A stretch of 22,632 nucleotides of DNA, taken from the IMG/VR virus record IMGVR_UViG_3300017748_000160, positions 1-22,632 of that record, one strand, 5' to 3'. The notes beneath the pieces were generated by a model that ran no database searches, was not told the DNA's origin, and saw only the letters and a program-made list of their open reading frames with translations. A program made the translations under genes and the position numbers. This DNA is from a virus. Of the stretch, positions 5,787-15,347 are shown piece by piece; position 1 is the first letter of the stretch, and every line of letters starts with the position of its first letter.

Positions 5787-8700
5787 TTAGGCGTATGTAA
5801 CTTCAGTGGTTCTAATATTAGCCACCCATCTAATGTTATGGCTTGCTTCACCTGTACAAGTTATTGCTAGGGCGTTGTTTGTATTGTCTGCTGAGAGAGC
5901 CATAACCCAGCTAGACTGATTATCAATAACAGTAGTTGCACTGTTAGCAAGTGTTGTTGTGCCACCGTCATTTACTAGCAAACCCTCAATGCGGAATGAG
6001 GCATAGGCTTGTGCTCCGTTTTGCATAGCAGTGATAGTACCGTCAAAGGTAATGCAAGTATCACTTGCTGCTACGATTTGGTTAGTACTTGCAGCAGTTG
6101 CGTTATCTGTTGTAAGTACTGTTGCTGTTGCATCTGTTGTGTCTGCACGAAGGATAAACTGACCACCTTGTGAGTCTCCTCTGGCTGCAAATCTACCCCC
6201 CGCAAAAGCATATTTTCCTATTATTTCACTAGATGCAGATGAACCAATTGCAGTTGAAAACTTCTGTGTTGCCCTAGCATCATCTCCTATTGCAATGCTT
6301 GACCCACCAGATGCTCTAGCTGCACCTATATAGTATTGATTGCCCATTGCAAGAGAGCCTACACCAGATGCTTGTGCTTGATAACCGACAGCAATCCCAT
6401 AAGCACCAGAACCTTGAGAACTTTCCCCTAGTGCAATTGCGGCAGTTCCTGATGCTTTTGCTTGTTTACCTATTGCAATACAGTTAGTAGCAGTTGCACC
6501 GTAGGTATTTGTGTTGTTATCTATAACTGCTGCAAAACTGTCATTGCCATTTGCGTAAGAATGACCTAACGCCACAGCATTTGTGCCACTTGAGCCAATG
6601 GTAGCATAATAACCTAAACCTATAGCTCCTGTTGCTTCAACAAAAGCATTGTTACCAATAGCTACCGACTGTGCGCCTTGTGCGCCACGACTATTTCCAC
6701 TTTGGCCTATAGCCGCCGCAAAACTGTCCGTTCCACCTGCATTAGAATACGTAAGTGCTACTGCTCTTACACCTACAGCATTTGCGTGATTCCCAAAAGC
6801 AGCAGTGCCTGTAGCAGAAGCTGTATTATCTAATCCAATTGCAACACTACCGTTTGCAGAAGTTACGTCTTGGCCTATAGCAATAGATGTACCGTCAGAT
6901 GCTTTTGCTCTTTGACCCATAGCAATAGTATTTTCACCAAGCGCACCATAGCTGGATGTGTTGTTGGCTATAGCTGCTGCAAAGCTGTCTGCACCAGAAG
7001 CGTAAGATCGACTAATTGCAGTAGCATAAGAACCAGTTACAGCCTGTGCTTGATAGCCAATAGCAGCAGCACCACTTGATGTTGCATCCGTAAATGACCC
7101 AACCGCAAGAGCATTACTAGAGGTTGATGCTACGGAGTTTTTTCCAATCGCAAAAGAATCTGTTGAACTAGAAACAGCACCGTCACCAATAGCTATAGCA
7201 TTTGTACCCGTAGCACTTGGTTGAGCATTAGGTGAACTTTCATTAGCAGCATAAAGATCAGCACCACCGCCAGCATCAGCAAAAGTAACAGCCCCAGAGC
7301 CGTTTGTAGTAAGCACCTGATTGGCAGAACCATCGGATGTAGGTAGGGTATAAGCACCGTTTAAAGTGAGTGCACCTGCTGTACTAAGAAGCATTTTTTC
7401 AGAACCGCCCATTCTAAATGAAAGAGGGTATGCACCAGTATTACTATAAGTACTGTCAATAACTGTTTTACTATTACTATCATCTACACTAAGGTTTAAC
7501 TGTCTAAGCCCTGTTCCAGTAGACTGAAGTTTTAATTTTAAAGTATCAGAACCAGCTACCTCTAATCTACCCGTTGCTTGTGCTGTACCTGTTACACTAA
7601 CACCAGATGATGTTGTGGCGAGTTTTGCGGAATTATCATAGTACATTGTAGATGCACCATTAGATAACCCAACAAAGAAGTTTTCACCTGTGTGGGCTTG
7701 CAGTTTTACTTCGTTGTTACCACGAATGAGCATGTCACCCACTTCTGATGAAAACTCTAAGGAACTTCCGTTCCAATGGATTGATGCGTCTGATCCATCT
7801 CCAAAAATAATCTTGCCGTTATCTGCGAACTTAGCATCATGGTTAAATATTGCCGTACCAGCATCAGACATATCAAGGGTCAGGGCGGTTATGGTGCTAC
7901 CACCGTCATTACCCTTAAAGATTGTATCTGCATCTTGCTCTTTGTTTTCAATATTAAAGCCTGATGATCTATAAACCTCACCATACTGCAAACCCTGATA
8001 CACAAGGTTTAATCTATCGCCGTGGTCTATAGTAAGATCACTATTAGCAGCACTTCTAAGAGTAAGAAGACCAGAACTTTCATGTGTGGTTGCAATAACA
8101 CTGCCTGTTACACTAATACCTCCACTTTCTGTGGTAAGTTTTGAGTTTCCACTATGGAGTAGCTCAACCTGAGATGAACTTAAATTTAATAGGCTAGTGC
8201 CAGAGGCGTTATCAAATTGTATCTCTTGACCTTGTATTACTAAATGGCTTGATCCACTTTCTGTAATATGAGATTTGTTAGTAGAAGAGTCATGATAAAT
8301 TTGAAGATCAGAACCAGCTCCAAATATAGCCTTATCACTGTCAGCAAAAAGAATATCACTACCATTAGAGGCTAAATCACCACCAAGCTGTGGAGTAGTA
8401 TCTGCTACAAGGTCAGAAGACACAGCCGCAAAGCTCAATGTACCACTACCATCTGTTTTTAAGAAATGCCCCGCAGAACCATCTGAAATAGCTGTAGTAG
8501 GTGCAGTAGCAAATACAGCTACATTACCTGTAGCATTCGGAAATGTAATTGTACGATCTGCTGTTGGGTTTGTAAAGGATACTGTAGTCTCGTTAGCATC
8601 TGCACTAGAGCCTTCAACACTAAACCCTGAGTCACTCAATTGCAAACCAGATACAATTGGACTTGTCAGTGTTTTATTAGTAAGTGTTTTAGTTGTAGCG

Positions 8701-11048
8701 GAGAAGTATGTATCAAGTAAGTCTACATCACGATAACCTATTTCGTTACCGTTATCAAACATAAGTATAGCATCATTACTTGCTATTGCCGTACTTGTAT
8801 CTACACTTACAGCAGAAAAGTCAGCTACTGTGTTTAGCTCTGCACCTGTGGCATTAAGACCTGTTACGTTATTAGCTGTACCATTAACTGCTTGGATACG
8901 GGCTTCTACCGATTGTTGTGTTGGAATAAGGGTAGCACTGTTAGATGACATATCGTCTTCATCTACAAAACCTGTAATAGTTATGCTACCGTCTGACAAA
9001 CTACCATAGGTAATCGTACCTGTAGTGGTAATAGCACTTGACCCATTATCAATAGAACCAAAGCCACTTGTAATGCTACCACTATTAAGAGCACCTACTG
9101 TAGTAACATTGCTTAGAGTATCTAAAGATGTCTCCATGTAAGTTTCAAAGTCAGTCAGTGCTACCTGCTTCATAGTACCAGCATCATTAACTACAACTCT
9201 ATCTGCATCTGCAAGAGTAGTAGATGTAGCTGATGTACCACCATCCATAATGTTTAGCTCAGTAGCAGTAGCATTTACACCTGTGAGGTCTGTAGGAGCT
9301 ATAGTAATATTAGCTGTACCATCGAAAGACTGACCAGCAATTGTACGTGCAGTTGCTAGGGCTGTAGCTGTGCTTGCATTACCTGTAACAGCACCTGTAA
9401 CATTGCCTTCAATATTGGCTACAAGTGTACCCGTAGTAATAGTAAGATCACCTGTAGACGCACCAGTAAACGTACCTGTACCTATAGTAAACTTGTCTGC
9501 ACTTTCGTCAAAACCAATAAAGGCATTAGCATCATCACCACGTTCAATGACAATACCTGCATCACCTGAAGCAGAACCTGTACGACCATTACCTAACTCA
9601 ATAAGTTTATCATCGACAGTCATGTTTGCAGAGTTTACTGTAGTGGTTGTACCATCAACCTGTAAGTTACCTGTAACTGTTAGGTTCTGAGATAGTGTGA
9701 CATTACCACCAGAAGTAATAGCAATAGCATCTGTATCACTAGCAGAGCCTATGTTACCGCCATCACTGATAATTATATTACCACCAGTAATGTTTCCTGT
9801 AGTTGTAATGGTACTAGAGCCTGTATCAATTGTACCAAAGCCAGACGTAATAGAACCTGCGTTTAAAGCACCAACAGTTGTAGCAGCCGTTGTTACAAGA
9901 TTAGGCATAGCCGTGATTTCATCATCAAGATATGCAGCAAGGTCTGTCATTGCAACCTGTACCATAGTACCGTTGTCGTTCATAACAACACGATCAGCAT
10001 CAGCTACAGTAGTAGATGTTGCAGAGGTATCACCGTCTAGTATATTAATCTCAGAAACAGTTACTGTAGCTCCATCCAGTTTATTTAACTCAGCAGCCGT
10101 AGATGTAACCCCATCTAAAATGTTTAGTTCAGCCGTAGTAGAAGTAACACCATCTAGAATATTTAACTCTGCTGTAGTAGACGTTACACCGTCCATGATG
10201 TTTAACTCTGCAGTTGTTGCAGTAACACCATCCATAATATTGAGTTCAGCAGTAGTGGCAGTCACGCCGTCTAGAATATTTAATTCAGTGGCGGTAGAAG
10301 TAACACCATCAAGTATATTAAGTTCTGCTGCAGTAGAGGTAACGGCTGTACCGCCCAGTGAAAGGGAAGTTGCAGCTAAAGTAGTAAACGTACCTGCACC
10401 TGCACTAGCTCCACCAATAGTAGCACCATCAACTGTACCACCATTAATGTCTGCAGTGTCAGCTACAAGAGAATCAATGTTAGCTGTACCATCAATGTAC
10501 AAGTTACGCCACTCAGAGCCTACAGCACCTAAGTCATGTGTATCGTCAGCAGAAGGTAATAGTGGGGAAGCAACATCTGCAGTAACTGTTACCGTATCAC
10601 TAGCAGCATTACCAAGTGTAGTATTACCATTTACAGTAAGGTTAGCTGTAATGGTAGCACTCTCGTCAACCTGTAGTGTGTCAATAGTAGCAGTGCCATC
10701 TAGGTACAGGTCTTTGAACTCTACACTAGATGTACCAAGGTCAATGTCGTTGTCTGTGACAGGAGTAATAACACCATCTTGGATTCTAATTTGCTCTACT
10801 GCTGCACTAGATACCTCTACAAATACACCAACACGATTGTTTGATGTATCTACAGAAACTTTATTAAGTGCATCTGAGTCAGCAATCAGTGGTACGTATG
10901 CACCCTCTGCTGTTGTACCATCGTGCTTGTGTCCTGATGAAGCATTAAACGCAGCAAGTACTTGGTCAAACTCTAGGTTTAACGGGTTAGCTCGTACAAC
11001 GGCTGTTGCCACAATGTCTGCTGAAGACTGTCTTGTATATCCTGCCAC
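5787..11048 (-). CDS. Very long repeat-rich tail fibre / adhesin, 1753 aa
   Basis: The start is GTG (11046-11048) after AGGAGATAAAAA. Domains in order: an N-terminal part (1-230) with two copies of a 'DLG....(E).(K/R)(D/N)LY(L/I)DGTA.ID' motif; eight 13-residue LNILDG repeats (237-340); two copies of a 73-78 residue block (from 341 and again near 605); a long beta-rich middle with typical fibre phrases (NKTLTSPIVSG, DLQIYHDSS); a region of YadA-head-like repeats (about 1284-1610, pattern AIAIG...A.A.G); and a C-terminal domain of about 140 residues ending RTTEVTYA. YadA-type heads form left-handed beta rolls in trimers, so a trimeric fibre is likely. I see no C-terminal autoprotease motif. 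It probably builds the main side or tail fibre that contacts the host surface. Confidence 0.9.
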   Translation of the reverse strand: MAGYTRQSSADIVATAVVRANPLNLEFDQVLAAFNASSGHKHDGTTAEGAYVPLIADSDALNKVSVDTSNNRVGVFVEVSSAAVEQIRIQDGVITPVTDNDIDLGTSSVEFKDLYLDGTATIDTLQVDESATITANLTVNGNTTLGNAASDTVTVTADVASPLLPSADDTHDLGAVGSEWRNLYIDGTANIDSLVADTADINGGTVDGATIGGASAGAGTFTTLAATSLSLGGTAVTSTAAELNILDGVTSTATELNILDGVTATTAELNIMDGVTATTAELNIMDGVTSTTAELNILDGVTSTTAELNILDGVTSTAAELNKLDGATVTVSEINILDGDTSATSTTVADADRVVMNDNGTMVQVAMTDLAAYLDDEITAMPNLVTTAATTVGALNAGSITSGFGTIDTGSSTITTTGNITGGNIIISDGGNIGSASDTDAIAITSGGNVTLSQNLTVTGNLQVDGTTTTVNSANMTVDDKLIELGNGRTGSASGDAGIVIERGDDANAFIGFDESADKFTIGTGTFTGASTGDLTITTGTLVANIEGNVTGAVTGNASTATALATARTIAGQSFDGTANITIAPTDLTGVNATATELNIMDGGTSATSTTLADADRVVVNDAGTMKQVALTDFETYMETSLDTLSNVTTVGALNSGSITSGFGSIDNGSSAITTTGTITYGSLSDGSITITGFVDEDDMSSNSATLIPTQQSVEARIQAVNGTANNVTGLNATGAELNTVADFSAVSVDTSTAIASNDAILMFDNGNEIGYRDVDLLDTYFSATTKTLTNKTLTSPIVSGLQLSDSGFSVEGSSADANETTVSFTNPTADRTITFPNATGNVAVFATAPTTAISDGSAGHFLKTDGSGTLSFAAVSSDLVADTTPQLGGDLASNGSDILFADSDKAIFGAGSDLQIYHDSSTNKSHITESGSSHLVIQGQEIQFDNASGTSLLNLSSSQVELLHSGNSKLTTESGGISVTGSVIATTHESSGLLTLRSAANSDLTIDHGDRLNLVYQGLQYGEVYRSSGFNIENKEQDADTIFKGNDGGSTITALTLDMSDAGTAIFNHDAKFADNGKIIFGDGSDASIHWNGSSLEFSSEVGDMLIRGNNEVKLQAHTGENFFVGLSNGASTMYYDNSAKLATTSSGVSVTGTAQATGRLEVAGSDTLKLKLQSTGTGLRQLNLSVDDSNSKTVIDSTYSNTGAYPLSFRMGGSEKMLLSTAGALTLNGAYTLPTSDGSANQVLTTNGSGAVTFADAGGGADLYAANESSPNAQPSATGTNAIAIGDGAVSSSTDSFAIGKNSVASTSSNALAVGSFTDATSSGAAAIGYQAQAVTGSYATAISRSYASGADSFAAAIANNTSSYGALGENTIAMGQRAKASDGTSIAIGQDVTSANGSVAIGLDNTASATGTAAFGNHANAVGVRAVALTYSNAGGTDSFAAAIGQSGNSRGAQGAQSVAIGNNAFVEATGAIGLGYYATIGSSGTNAVALGHSYANGNDSFAAVIDNNTNTYGATATNCIAIGKQAKASGTAAIALGESSQGSGAYGIAVGYQAQASGVGSLAMGNQYYIGAARASGGSSIAIGDDARATQKFSTAIGSSASSEIIGKYAFAGGRFAARGDSQGGQFILRADTTDATATVLTTDNATAASTNQIVAASDTCITFDGTITAMQNGAQAYASFRIEGLLVNDGGTTTLANSATTVIDNQSSWVMALSADNTNNALAITCTGEASHNIRWVANIRTTEVTYA
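6219..7199 (-). repeat. YadA-head-like repeat region of the fibre with a 'DSFAA' super-repeat
   Basis: Roughly fifteen or more short repeats of the form (S/N)(I/V)AIG..A.A.G cover residues 1284-1610 of the fibre. Within them a longer unit recurs three times, marked by SGADSFAAAI, GGTDSFAAAI and GNDSFAAVI, each followed by about 20 residues and another AIG/AMG repeat. On the DNA these lie near 6985, 6723 and 6535. Confidence 0.75.
9018..10028 (-). repeat. Duplicated 73-78 residue block inside the fibre gene
   Basis: Segment 9795-10028 (beginning TSATSTTVADADRV) and segment 9018-9236 (beginning TSATSTTLADADRV) encode near-identical blocks. Both also share VGALN(A/S)GSITSGFG and end ...ITTTG. 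The second copy is five residues shorter. Each is preceded by an LNI(L/M)DG unit, so the duplicated module probably includes one repeat. Confidence 0.7.
10029..10340 (-). repeat. Eight tandem 39-nt coding repeats (LNILDG type)
   Basis: Eight contiguous 13-residue units of the form TSTTAELNILDGV cover residues 237-340 of the fibre. The two central pairs are nearly identical; the last two units (LNKLDGA, INILDGD) are degenerate. LNILDG repeats are common in fibres of marine phages and probably extend a beta-structured shaft. Confidence 0.85.
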
Positions 11049-11051
11049 TTT

Positions 11052-12848
11052 TTATCTCCTGTCGCCTGTGCCATACAGAACAGATACGGCTTGTATTGTA
11101 TGACTTGGGCTTGTACTATTGGTAACGTAAGATACCGAAATAGAATCCCCTGATCCTGTTATGCTAGTTGATCGTGTTGGTGATGGGTTACCATCATATA
11201 TGTCTGTAGTATCAAAAATAGTAGATGAAGAATCGAAAAGTGAAGCCGCACCTGCTGTAGTCAGTGAAAAGTTTTCTGGTGTGTTAATCTCAGAGTCACC
11301 AAAGTTAAAGTCAATACCTACGTTAATTATTGCCTCACCCTCTGTTTTAAGAAAGGTTTTAACTTTGTAAAAGACTTTTCGTACTTCCGGGTCACCCATG
11401 AAATAATAAGGTGTTTGGTACACACTAAAAATGTTCTCTGTATTAAAAGAGCTTCCCTCTTCTTGCTTGTACACTTTACCAGAAGTATCTCCATGAAGAA
11501 CAAACTCAAACTGTCCTATGTATCCACTAGCCACTGCTGTTGCTTCAATACCTACAAGCTGGCTGTACTCAAACGTAGACTGTGCTGTAGGGCTTTTACG
11601 AATAGCTGCTAGTAACGATAGAGAAGTGTTAGCTTCAAAGAATAACCTAAACTGAGACTTTCTTCGTAGAACCAGAGCTTTTAGTTTAGTTACATCCTCA
11701 TTAGCTGTGTAGTTCTCAAAGGTCTTTTGAATCTCACGAGATACAGTTTCAAGTTCAACGTCACCAATACGAGATGTACCTGAGATAGGTCTAACACCGT
11801 CTGGGCCAAGGAAGATAATGTCACCACCAAACTCTACTACAGTATCAGGTGCGACACACCCCAAGTCATTAGTAACGTTTTCTACTGTAAAGTTAGAATA
11901 GTTGTCGCCTATGATACGCTTAATTTGGTTCTGACCGAAAACGTAAAGCTGATTACGAAAGGCTTTCATCTGGGTTACAGTAAAGCCTATGTTAATTACA
12001 CCTGCGCCGTTGGCAGGGTCAAAGTCTGTGTCTGCATTAGGGGCAGAAAAATATATGTTAAACGGTTCTGCAGGATCACCAGCTAACCAAAGATGATTAG
12101 CAAAAGCACTAGCAAACTTAGGGTCGGTGGGAGCATTAGCATGTGTGATCTGTGTATAGGTTGAACCATTGTACTTGGCTGCAGGATTTACACCATCTGT
12201 CAGTAGTAAGATTTCTTCAGTCCAATTATAACGTTCAAACCTTACTACGTCAACCCCTGTCATTGTAGGACTACCTGCTGTACTAACTGCAGTCCAACCT
12301 ATAACAGAAGGAGTACCTACAACTGTGCTAGAATGTGAAGATGTACCACCAGTTATCACATTGTTAGCGGAAAAAATAGTATCGGGTAGTCTTCCAAAGT
12401 TTATAACAATAGAGTTGCCACTACCATTGGCTGTCTTAGATATGACTGAACCTGAAGCTGACACTGCAGAATCATCACTTGAACTAACTACAGCAGTAAC
12501 CGTTTCACCTACAGTAAAAGATGCAGATTGATTGTCCGTGACTACAATAGTGTAGTAATGATTGTAATGATGTAAGTAGTTATTTCCTGATGAGGGTGCT
12601 CTACAACCTAGTACGCCTTGGTTTATGTCACCGTTTACTACAAGCCCTAATACTTTACCTGTACCCGGCAATGTACCGTAGGAATTTTCAAAACCACTTA
12701 TACGCCTATAACCACCCTCAAGGGATGGCTCCATGTTCACAAGACGTACAGCGCTTCCTGAGAAGTTGTTAGACTGTGTAAGAGGGTCCACGTTAGTTAC
12801 AAGACCACCTGCCATAACAGATACGTATGTTTGTAATGCATCAGACAT
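11052..12848 (-). CDS. Tail hub / stabilisation protein (P22 gp10-like or T7 gp12-like)
   Basis: 598 residues. The N-terminus (VSVMAGGLVTNVDPLTQ, then SAVRLVNMEPSLEGGYRRISG) has the 'GG..T..d........A..L.N.....GG.RR..G' pattern typical of head-to-tail stabilisation and tubular proteins. Around residues 215-300 are beta-rich segments (LLLTDGVNPAAKYNG, FANHLWLAGDP, FRNQLYVFGQNQIKRI) that look like propeller blades. Such proteins form the tail hub below the neck in P22 (gp10) or the lower tube in T7 (gp12). Length is between the two families. Its ATG overlaps the stop of the gp4-like gene by 8 bases, so translation is coupled. The gp10 assignment is by pattern and gene order, not by alignment. 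Confidence 0.7.
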   Translation of the reverse strand: MSDALQTYVSVMAGGLVTNVDPLTQSNNFSGSAVRLVNMEPSLEGGYRRISGFENSYGTLPGTGKVLGLVVNGDINQGVLGCRAPSSGNNYLHHYNHYYTIVVTDNQSASFTVGETVTAVVSSSDDSAVSASGSVISKTANGSGNSIVINFGRLPDTIFSANNVITGGTSSHSSTVVGTPSVIGWTAVSTAGSPTMTGVDVVRFERYNWTEEILLLTDGVNPAAKYNGSTYTQITHANAPTDPKFASAFANHLWLAGDPAEPFNIYFSAPNADTDFDPANGAGVINIGFTVTQMKAFRNQLYVFGQNQIKRIIGDNYSNFTVENVTNDLGCVAPDTVVEFGGDIIFLGPDGVRPISGTSRIGDVELETVSREIQKTFENYTANEDVTKLKALVLRRKSQFRLFFEANTSLSLLAAIRKSPTAQSTFEYSQLVGIEATAVASGYIGQFEFVLHGDTSGKVYKQEEGSSFNTENIFSVYQTPYYFMGDPEVRKVFYKVKTFLKTEGEAIINVGIDFNFGDSEINTPENFSLTTAGAASLFDSSSTIFDTTDIYDGNPSPTRSTSITGSGDSISVSYVTNSTSPSHTIQAVSVLYGTGDRR

Positions 12849-13560
12849 CTGTGTTTAATTGACTGCTTCTTACTGGACGTGTAATCATTGTAGACACAAC
12901 ATTAACGGGTTGATCTAAAATAAGTCGGCGCATCATCTCAATACCGTCTTTAAACTTTTGTTCGTGCATAGCAGCACTCTGTTCGTTAGACCTAAAGAGC
13001 ATCATGTACATCATAGCCCCGTCAATAACTACGTGCTTAAAACGGTCAGGTATTAAAGCTGTATCACTTGATGCTGTTAGCTCAGCAGGGAATTTAAAAT
13101 ACCTATACTCAATTACATAAGCAGCATTAGGGACAGGCGTAACGCCAAACTTCTCTTCCTGTGTCAGGTACACATAATCAGGAGCGCTTCTAGCACCCTC
13201 ACCGCCTAACTCTTCTAGGGACTTAAACGATGTAATGTATTGATCGAAGGTGAGTAGTTTTAGTTTCTTAGGTGTATTACTTTCTGTAGTAAGCTGTCTA
13301 ATATAAAAGGTATCCCAATCTGCTTTAGAATAGTCTGCAGGAAAGGCATATGTCCCTGTACCTGCAGTTAGTGTCTGCGTTGTTGTAGTCAACGCAAAAG
13401 GCCACTCTTGAGCATCCTGTAACATCTGCCTAATAGATGAGTTGATAGCATCCTTGGCAAGGGCTTGTACGTTTTTAACTGCAGTAAACTCAGACTCAGT
13501 AATCTGAACCTCATTAAGTCTACGTAAAAGCTCGTTTGTCAGGTTGATAAAAGTAGCCAT
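12841..13560 (-). CDS. Neck / tail accessory protein (P22 gp4-like, T7 gp11-like)
   Basis: 239 residues from ATG 13558-13560 (MATFINLTNELLRRLNEVQI). A longer frame from GTG 13591-13593 is rejected because its first codons lie in the intergenic hairpin and have no ribosome binding site. The N-terminal helices (LTNELLRRLNE, then ALAKDAINSSIRQMLQDAQEWPFA) and the following 'TGTYAFPADYSKADWDTFYI' region match the style of adaptor proteins that dock under the portal. Position between the capsid block and the gp10-like hub gene agrees. The family call rests on gene order and overall pattern; the length exceeds P22 gp4 (166 aa). Confidence 0.7.
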   Translation of the reverse strand: MATFINLTNELLRRLNEVQITESEFTAVKNVQALAKDAINSSIRQMLQDAQEWPFALTTTTQTLTAGTGTYAFPADYSKADWDTFYIRQLTTESNTPKKLKLLTFDQYITSFKSLEELGGEGARSAPDYVYLTQEEKFGVTPVPNAAYVIEYRYFKFPAELTASSDTALIPDRFKHVVIDGAMMYMMLFRSNEQSAAMHEQKFKDGIEMMRRLILDQPVNVVSTMITRPVRSSQLNTDV

Positions 13561-13584
13561 AAGAATCTCTGTTGGATGTACGTA

Positions 13585-13608
13585 AGGGGCCACCCGAAAG
13601 CAGCCCCT
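13585..13608 (-). other. Intergenic hairpin with UUCG loop, no U-tract
   Basis: On the minus strand AGGGGCTGCT-TTCG-GGTGGCCCCT can form a 10-bp stem, including three G-U pairs, capped by UUCG. It lies between the decoration and gp4-like genes and is followed by TTACGTACATCC rather than a run of U, so it is not a canonical intrinsic terminator. It may be a processing, stability or partial-attenuation element. Its 3' half shares TTCGG.TGGCCCC with the hairpin at 16353-16366. Confidence 0.6.
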
Positions 13609-13618
13609 AAAGTTTTAC

Positions 13619-14101
13619 TTATGCAAGTGTGTCACGATCTACTTCATTAGCAGCCATGTCACCCATGTCTGTGCAGTCCATAAGAACAGCCCATACACGG
13701 AGCTTACCTGATGAAACAGCACCACCTGATAGGGTAGCAATTGTTACATCAATATTGTCATCAGCAACAGCCATTACGGGCTGGTATGCTGCAGGGTTCT
13801 GTGCGACTACTGCTGCTGCAGATGTAGCATCGAAACCATCAACAAATACGTCAGCATCAACCATACCTAAGTCTACTGTGAAAGTAGAACCATCGGATGC
13901 AGTGTCAACTTCGATACCTGCGTTCAGGACCATAGTACCTTTAGCTACAGCAATTACAGGAATGACATCAGATGCTGCAAGAGCAGAACCTTTGTCAGAC
14001 AAGGCTGTTGCCAAGTTTAAGGTAGTTTGAACCATATAAGGGTTGCGACCACGCTGCGAAACGCCACGAGCAGAAGCAAGAGTATTATCACCAAGTGCCA
14101 T
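13619..14101 (-). CDS. Putative capsid decoration / head protein, 160 aa
   Basis: 160 residues, beginning MALGDNTLASARGVSQRGRN. Apart from this short N-terminal arm the protein is Ala/Val/Asp-rich and beta-like (TFTVDLGMVDADVFVDG, DNIDVTIATLSGGAVSSGKL), without membrane segments. It starts 14 bases after the major capsid gene, with GGGAGG ahead of the ATG, indicating high expression. Small beta-rich proteins immediately downstream of a coat gene are commonly decoration or head-fibre proteins, and I assign this role on those grounds. It ends just before the UUCG hairpin. An alternative is a minor head-completion protein. Confidence 0.7.
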   Translation of the reverse strand: MALGDNTLASARGVSQRGRNPYMVQTTLNLATALSDKGSALAASDVIPVIAVAKGTMVLNAGIEVDTASDGSTFTVDLGMVDADVFVDGFDATSAAAVVAQNPAAYQPVMAVADDNIDVTIATLSGGAVSSGKLRVWAVLMDCTDMGDMAANEVDRDTLA

Positions 14102-14115
14102 ATCTCATTCCTCCC

Positions 14116-15177
14116 TTATAGACCAGATGTGTAGATTGCGTTCACGAGCGCCTCAGGACGAAGAATCTTGCGCCCATAGAGATGCATACCACGAACGATA
14201 TCTGCAAATGAATCTGGATCACGGTAAGTCTCAGTCTTGTTAATCTGCTCAGCAGTTGCTGCAGCAGTAGAATGACCTGCAACCAACACACCGTAGTGTG
14301 CAGAACCTGTAGATGTGGTAGAGGTTGGACCGTTACCTACTTCAGGAAGGTTGTTGGACATATAGACTTTGAAGCCGTGAATGTTGTTGAAGACCAGACC
14401 GTTCTGTAGTCCTGAACCACCGAAATCGGCGTTCAACAAGCGGCTGTCTTCGTCTTTAAGTAGTTCTGCAAACACCGGGTCGATGACAATCCATCTATCA
14501 TTTGTGCTTACATTTTGCTGGTCAAGCTTACGTGACATCCGTGCAAGAACTTGCATAGGTGTAGCGTTAGCTGTTGTAGTATTCAACGAGTCAGCACCAG
14601 TACGGGGCTTAACTACGATTGAGTTACCTGAAGAGCCACTGTTAAAGTCAGAAGCGTCTAGCTTCATGCTTGACAGAAGTTCATCATCGCCAGCAGTTGA
14701 TACAGCTTTAGAACCGTTTACGGTTGTGTTAGCTGCGTTAGCTCTACCATGAATAGCTGATTGCTTGAAGCCAGACATATAACCAAGAACGTCTTGGTCA
14801 AACTGGTCAGCCAAACGATAAGCTGCACGGTCAGAAGCGATTGAACCGAAGTTGATGTGGCTGTGCGCCTCTTCGATATCGTCTACCTTGAAAGCAAAGT
14901 AGTTAGCTTTGTCTACGGTGAGAGAAAAGTCCTCATCGTCAAGGTCTTGTGGTGTGATAGTCGTGCCACGGGCATACGACTTCACTGTGATTTCAGGCTC
15001 TTTGATAATCTTAACGGAATCACCCATGTTAGCAATCTCTCCGAAATAATCAGAGTTTGTAATTGCTTCTACAATTGAGGCCTTGCGGAAAGCAAGTTGT
15101 ACCTGTTTGCTGTAGATTACTGGACTAAAGTTACCGTTTGGTAGATTACCGTAGCCTGACGCTGTTGCGAAAGCCAT
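14116..15177 (-). CDS. Major capsid protein
   Basis: 353 residues (MAFATASGYGNLPNGNFSPV). The features are those of HK97-fold coat proteins of podoviruses: an N-terminal arm, then SDYFGEIANMGDSVKIIKEP and VKSYARGTTITPQDLDDEDF (E-loop/P-domain style), the segment LTVDKANYFAFKVDDIEEAH, and a long spine-helix-like segment DRAAYRLADQFDQDVLGYMSG. The C-terminal part (NRWIVIDPVFAELL, then FKVYMSNNLPE) is the usual A-domain pattern. A near-perfect ribosome binding site AGGAGG precedes the ATG. The gene has its own promoter and a 5' leader, as expected for the most abundant virion protein, and follows the scaffold gene. The likely nearest families are P22-coat-like or other marine podovirus capsids. 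Confidence 0.92.
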   Translation of the reverse strand: MAFATASGYGNLPNGNFSPVIYSKQVQLAFRKASIVEAITNSDYFGEIANMGDSVKIIKEPEITVKSYARGTTITPQDLDDEDFSLTVDKANYFAFKVDDIEEAHSHINFGSIASDRAAYRLADQFDQDVLGYMSGFKQSAIHGRANAANTTVNGSKAVSTAGDDELLSSMKLDASDFNSGSSGNSIVVKPRTGADSLNTTTANATPMQVLARMSRKLDQQNVSTNDRWIVIDPVFAELLKDEDSRLLNADFGGSGLQNGLVFNNIHGFKVYMSNNLPEVGNGPTSTTSTGSAHYGVLVAGHSTAAATAEQINKTETYRDPDSFADIVRGMHLYGRKILRPEALVNAIYTSGL

Positions 15178-15347
15178 AGTTAAATCCTCCTTAGATAGTT
15201 AGGCTTATTTAGCATTTTATAAGCAGAACAATCAGGTAAGAGGCTGTTCGTTCTAGGGTGCGACATCAAAGAAACTCGGCCAAGTTTAATGTCTGTCGGG
15301 CCTATAGTAGAGCAGGTAAGTCTTATCATATTTGTCTTAGCTTAATG

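Noticed and set aside
9697-11103. Plus-strand open frame of 468 codons opposite the fibre gene
   Set aside because: It is antisense to repetitive, stop-poor coding DNA. Its Val/Pro/Ser-rich translation simply mirrors the LNILDG repeats, and every supported gene is on the other strand.
13561-13593. GTG start extending the gp4-like protein by 11 residues
   Set aside because: The extra codons lie partly in the UUCG hairpin and have no ribosome binding site. ATG at 13558-13560 gives the N-terminus expected for this class.
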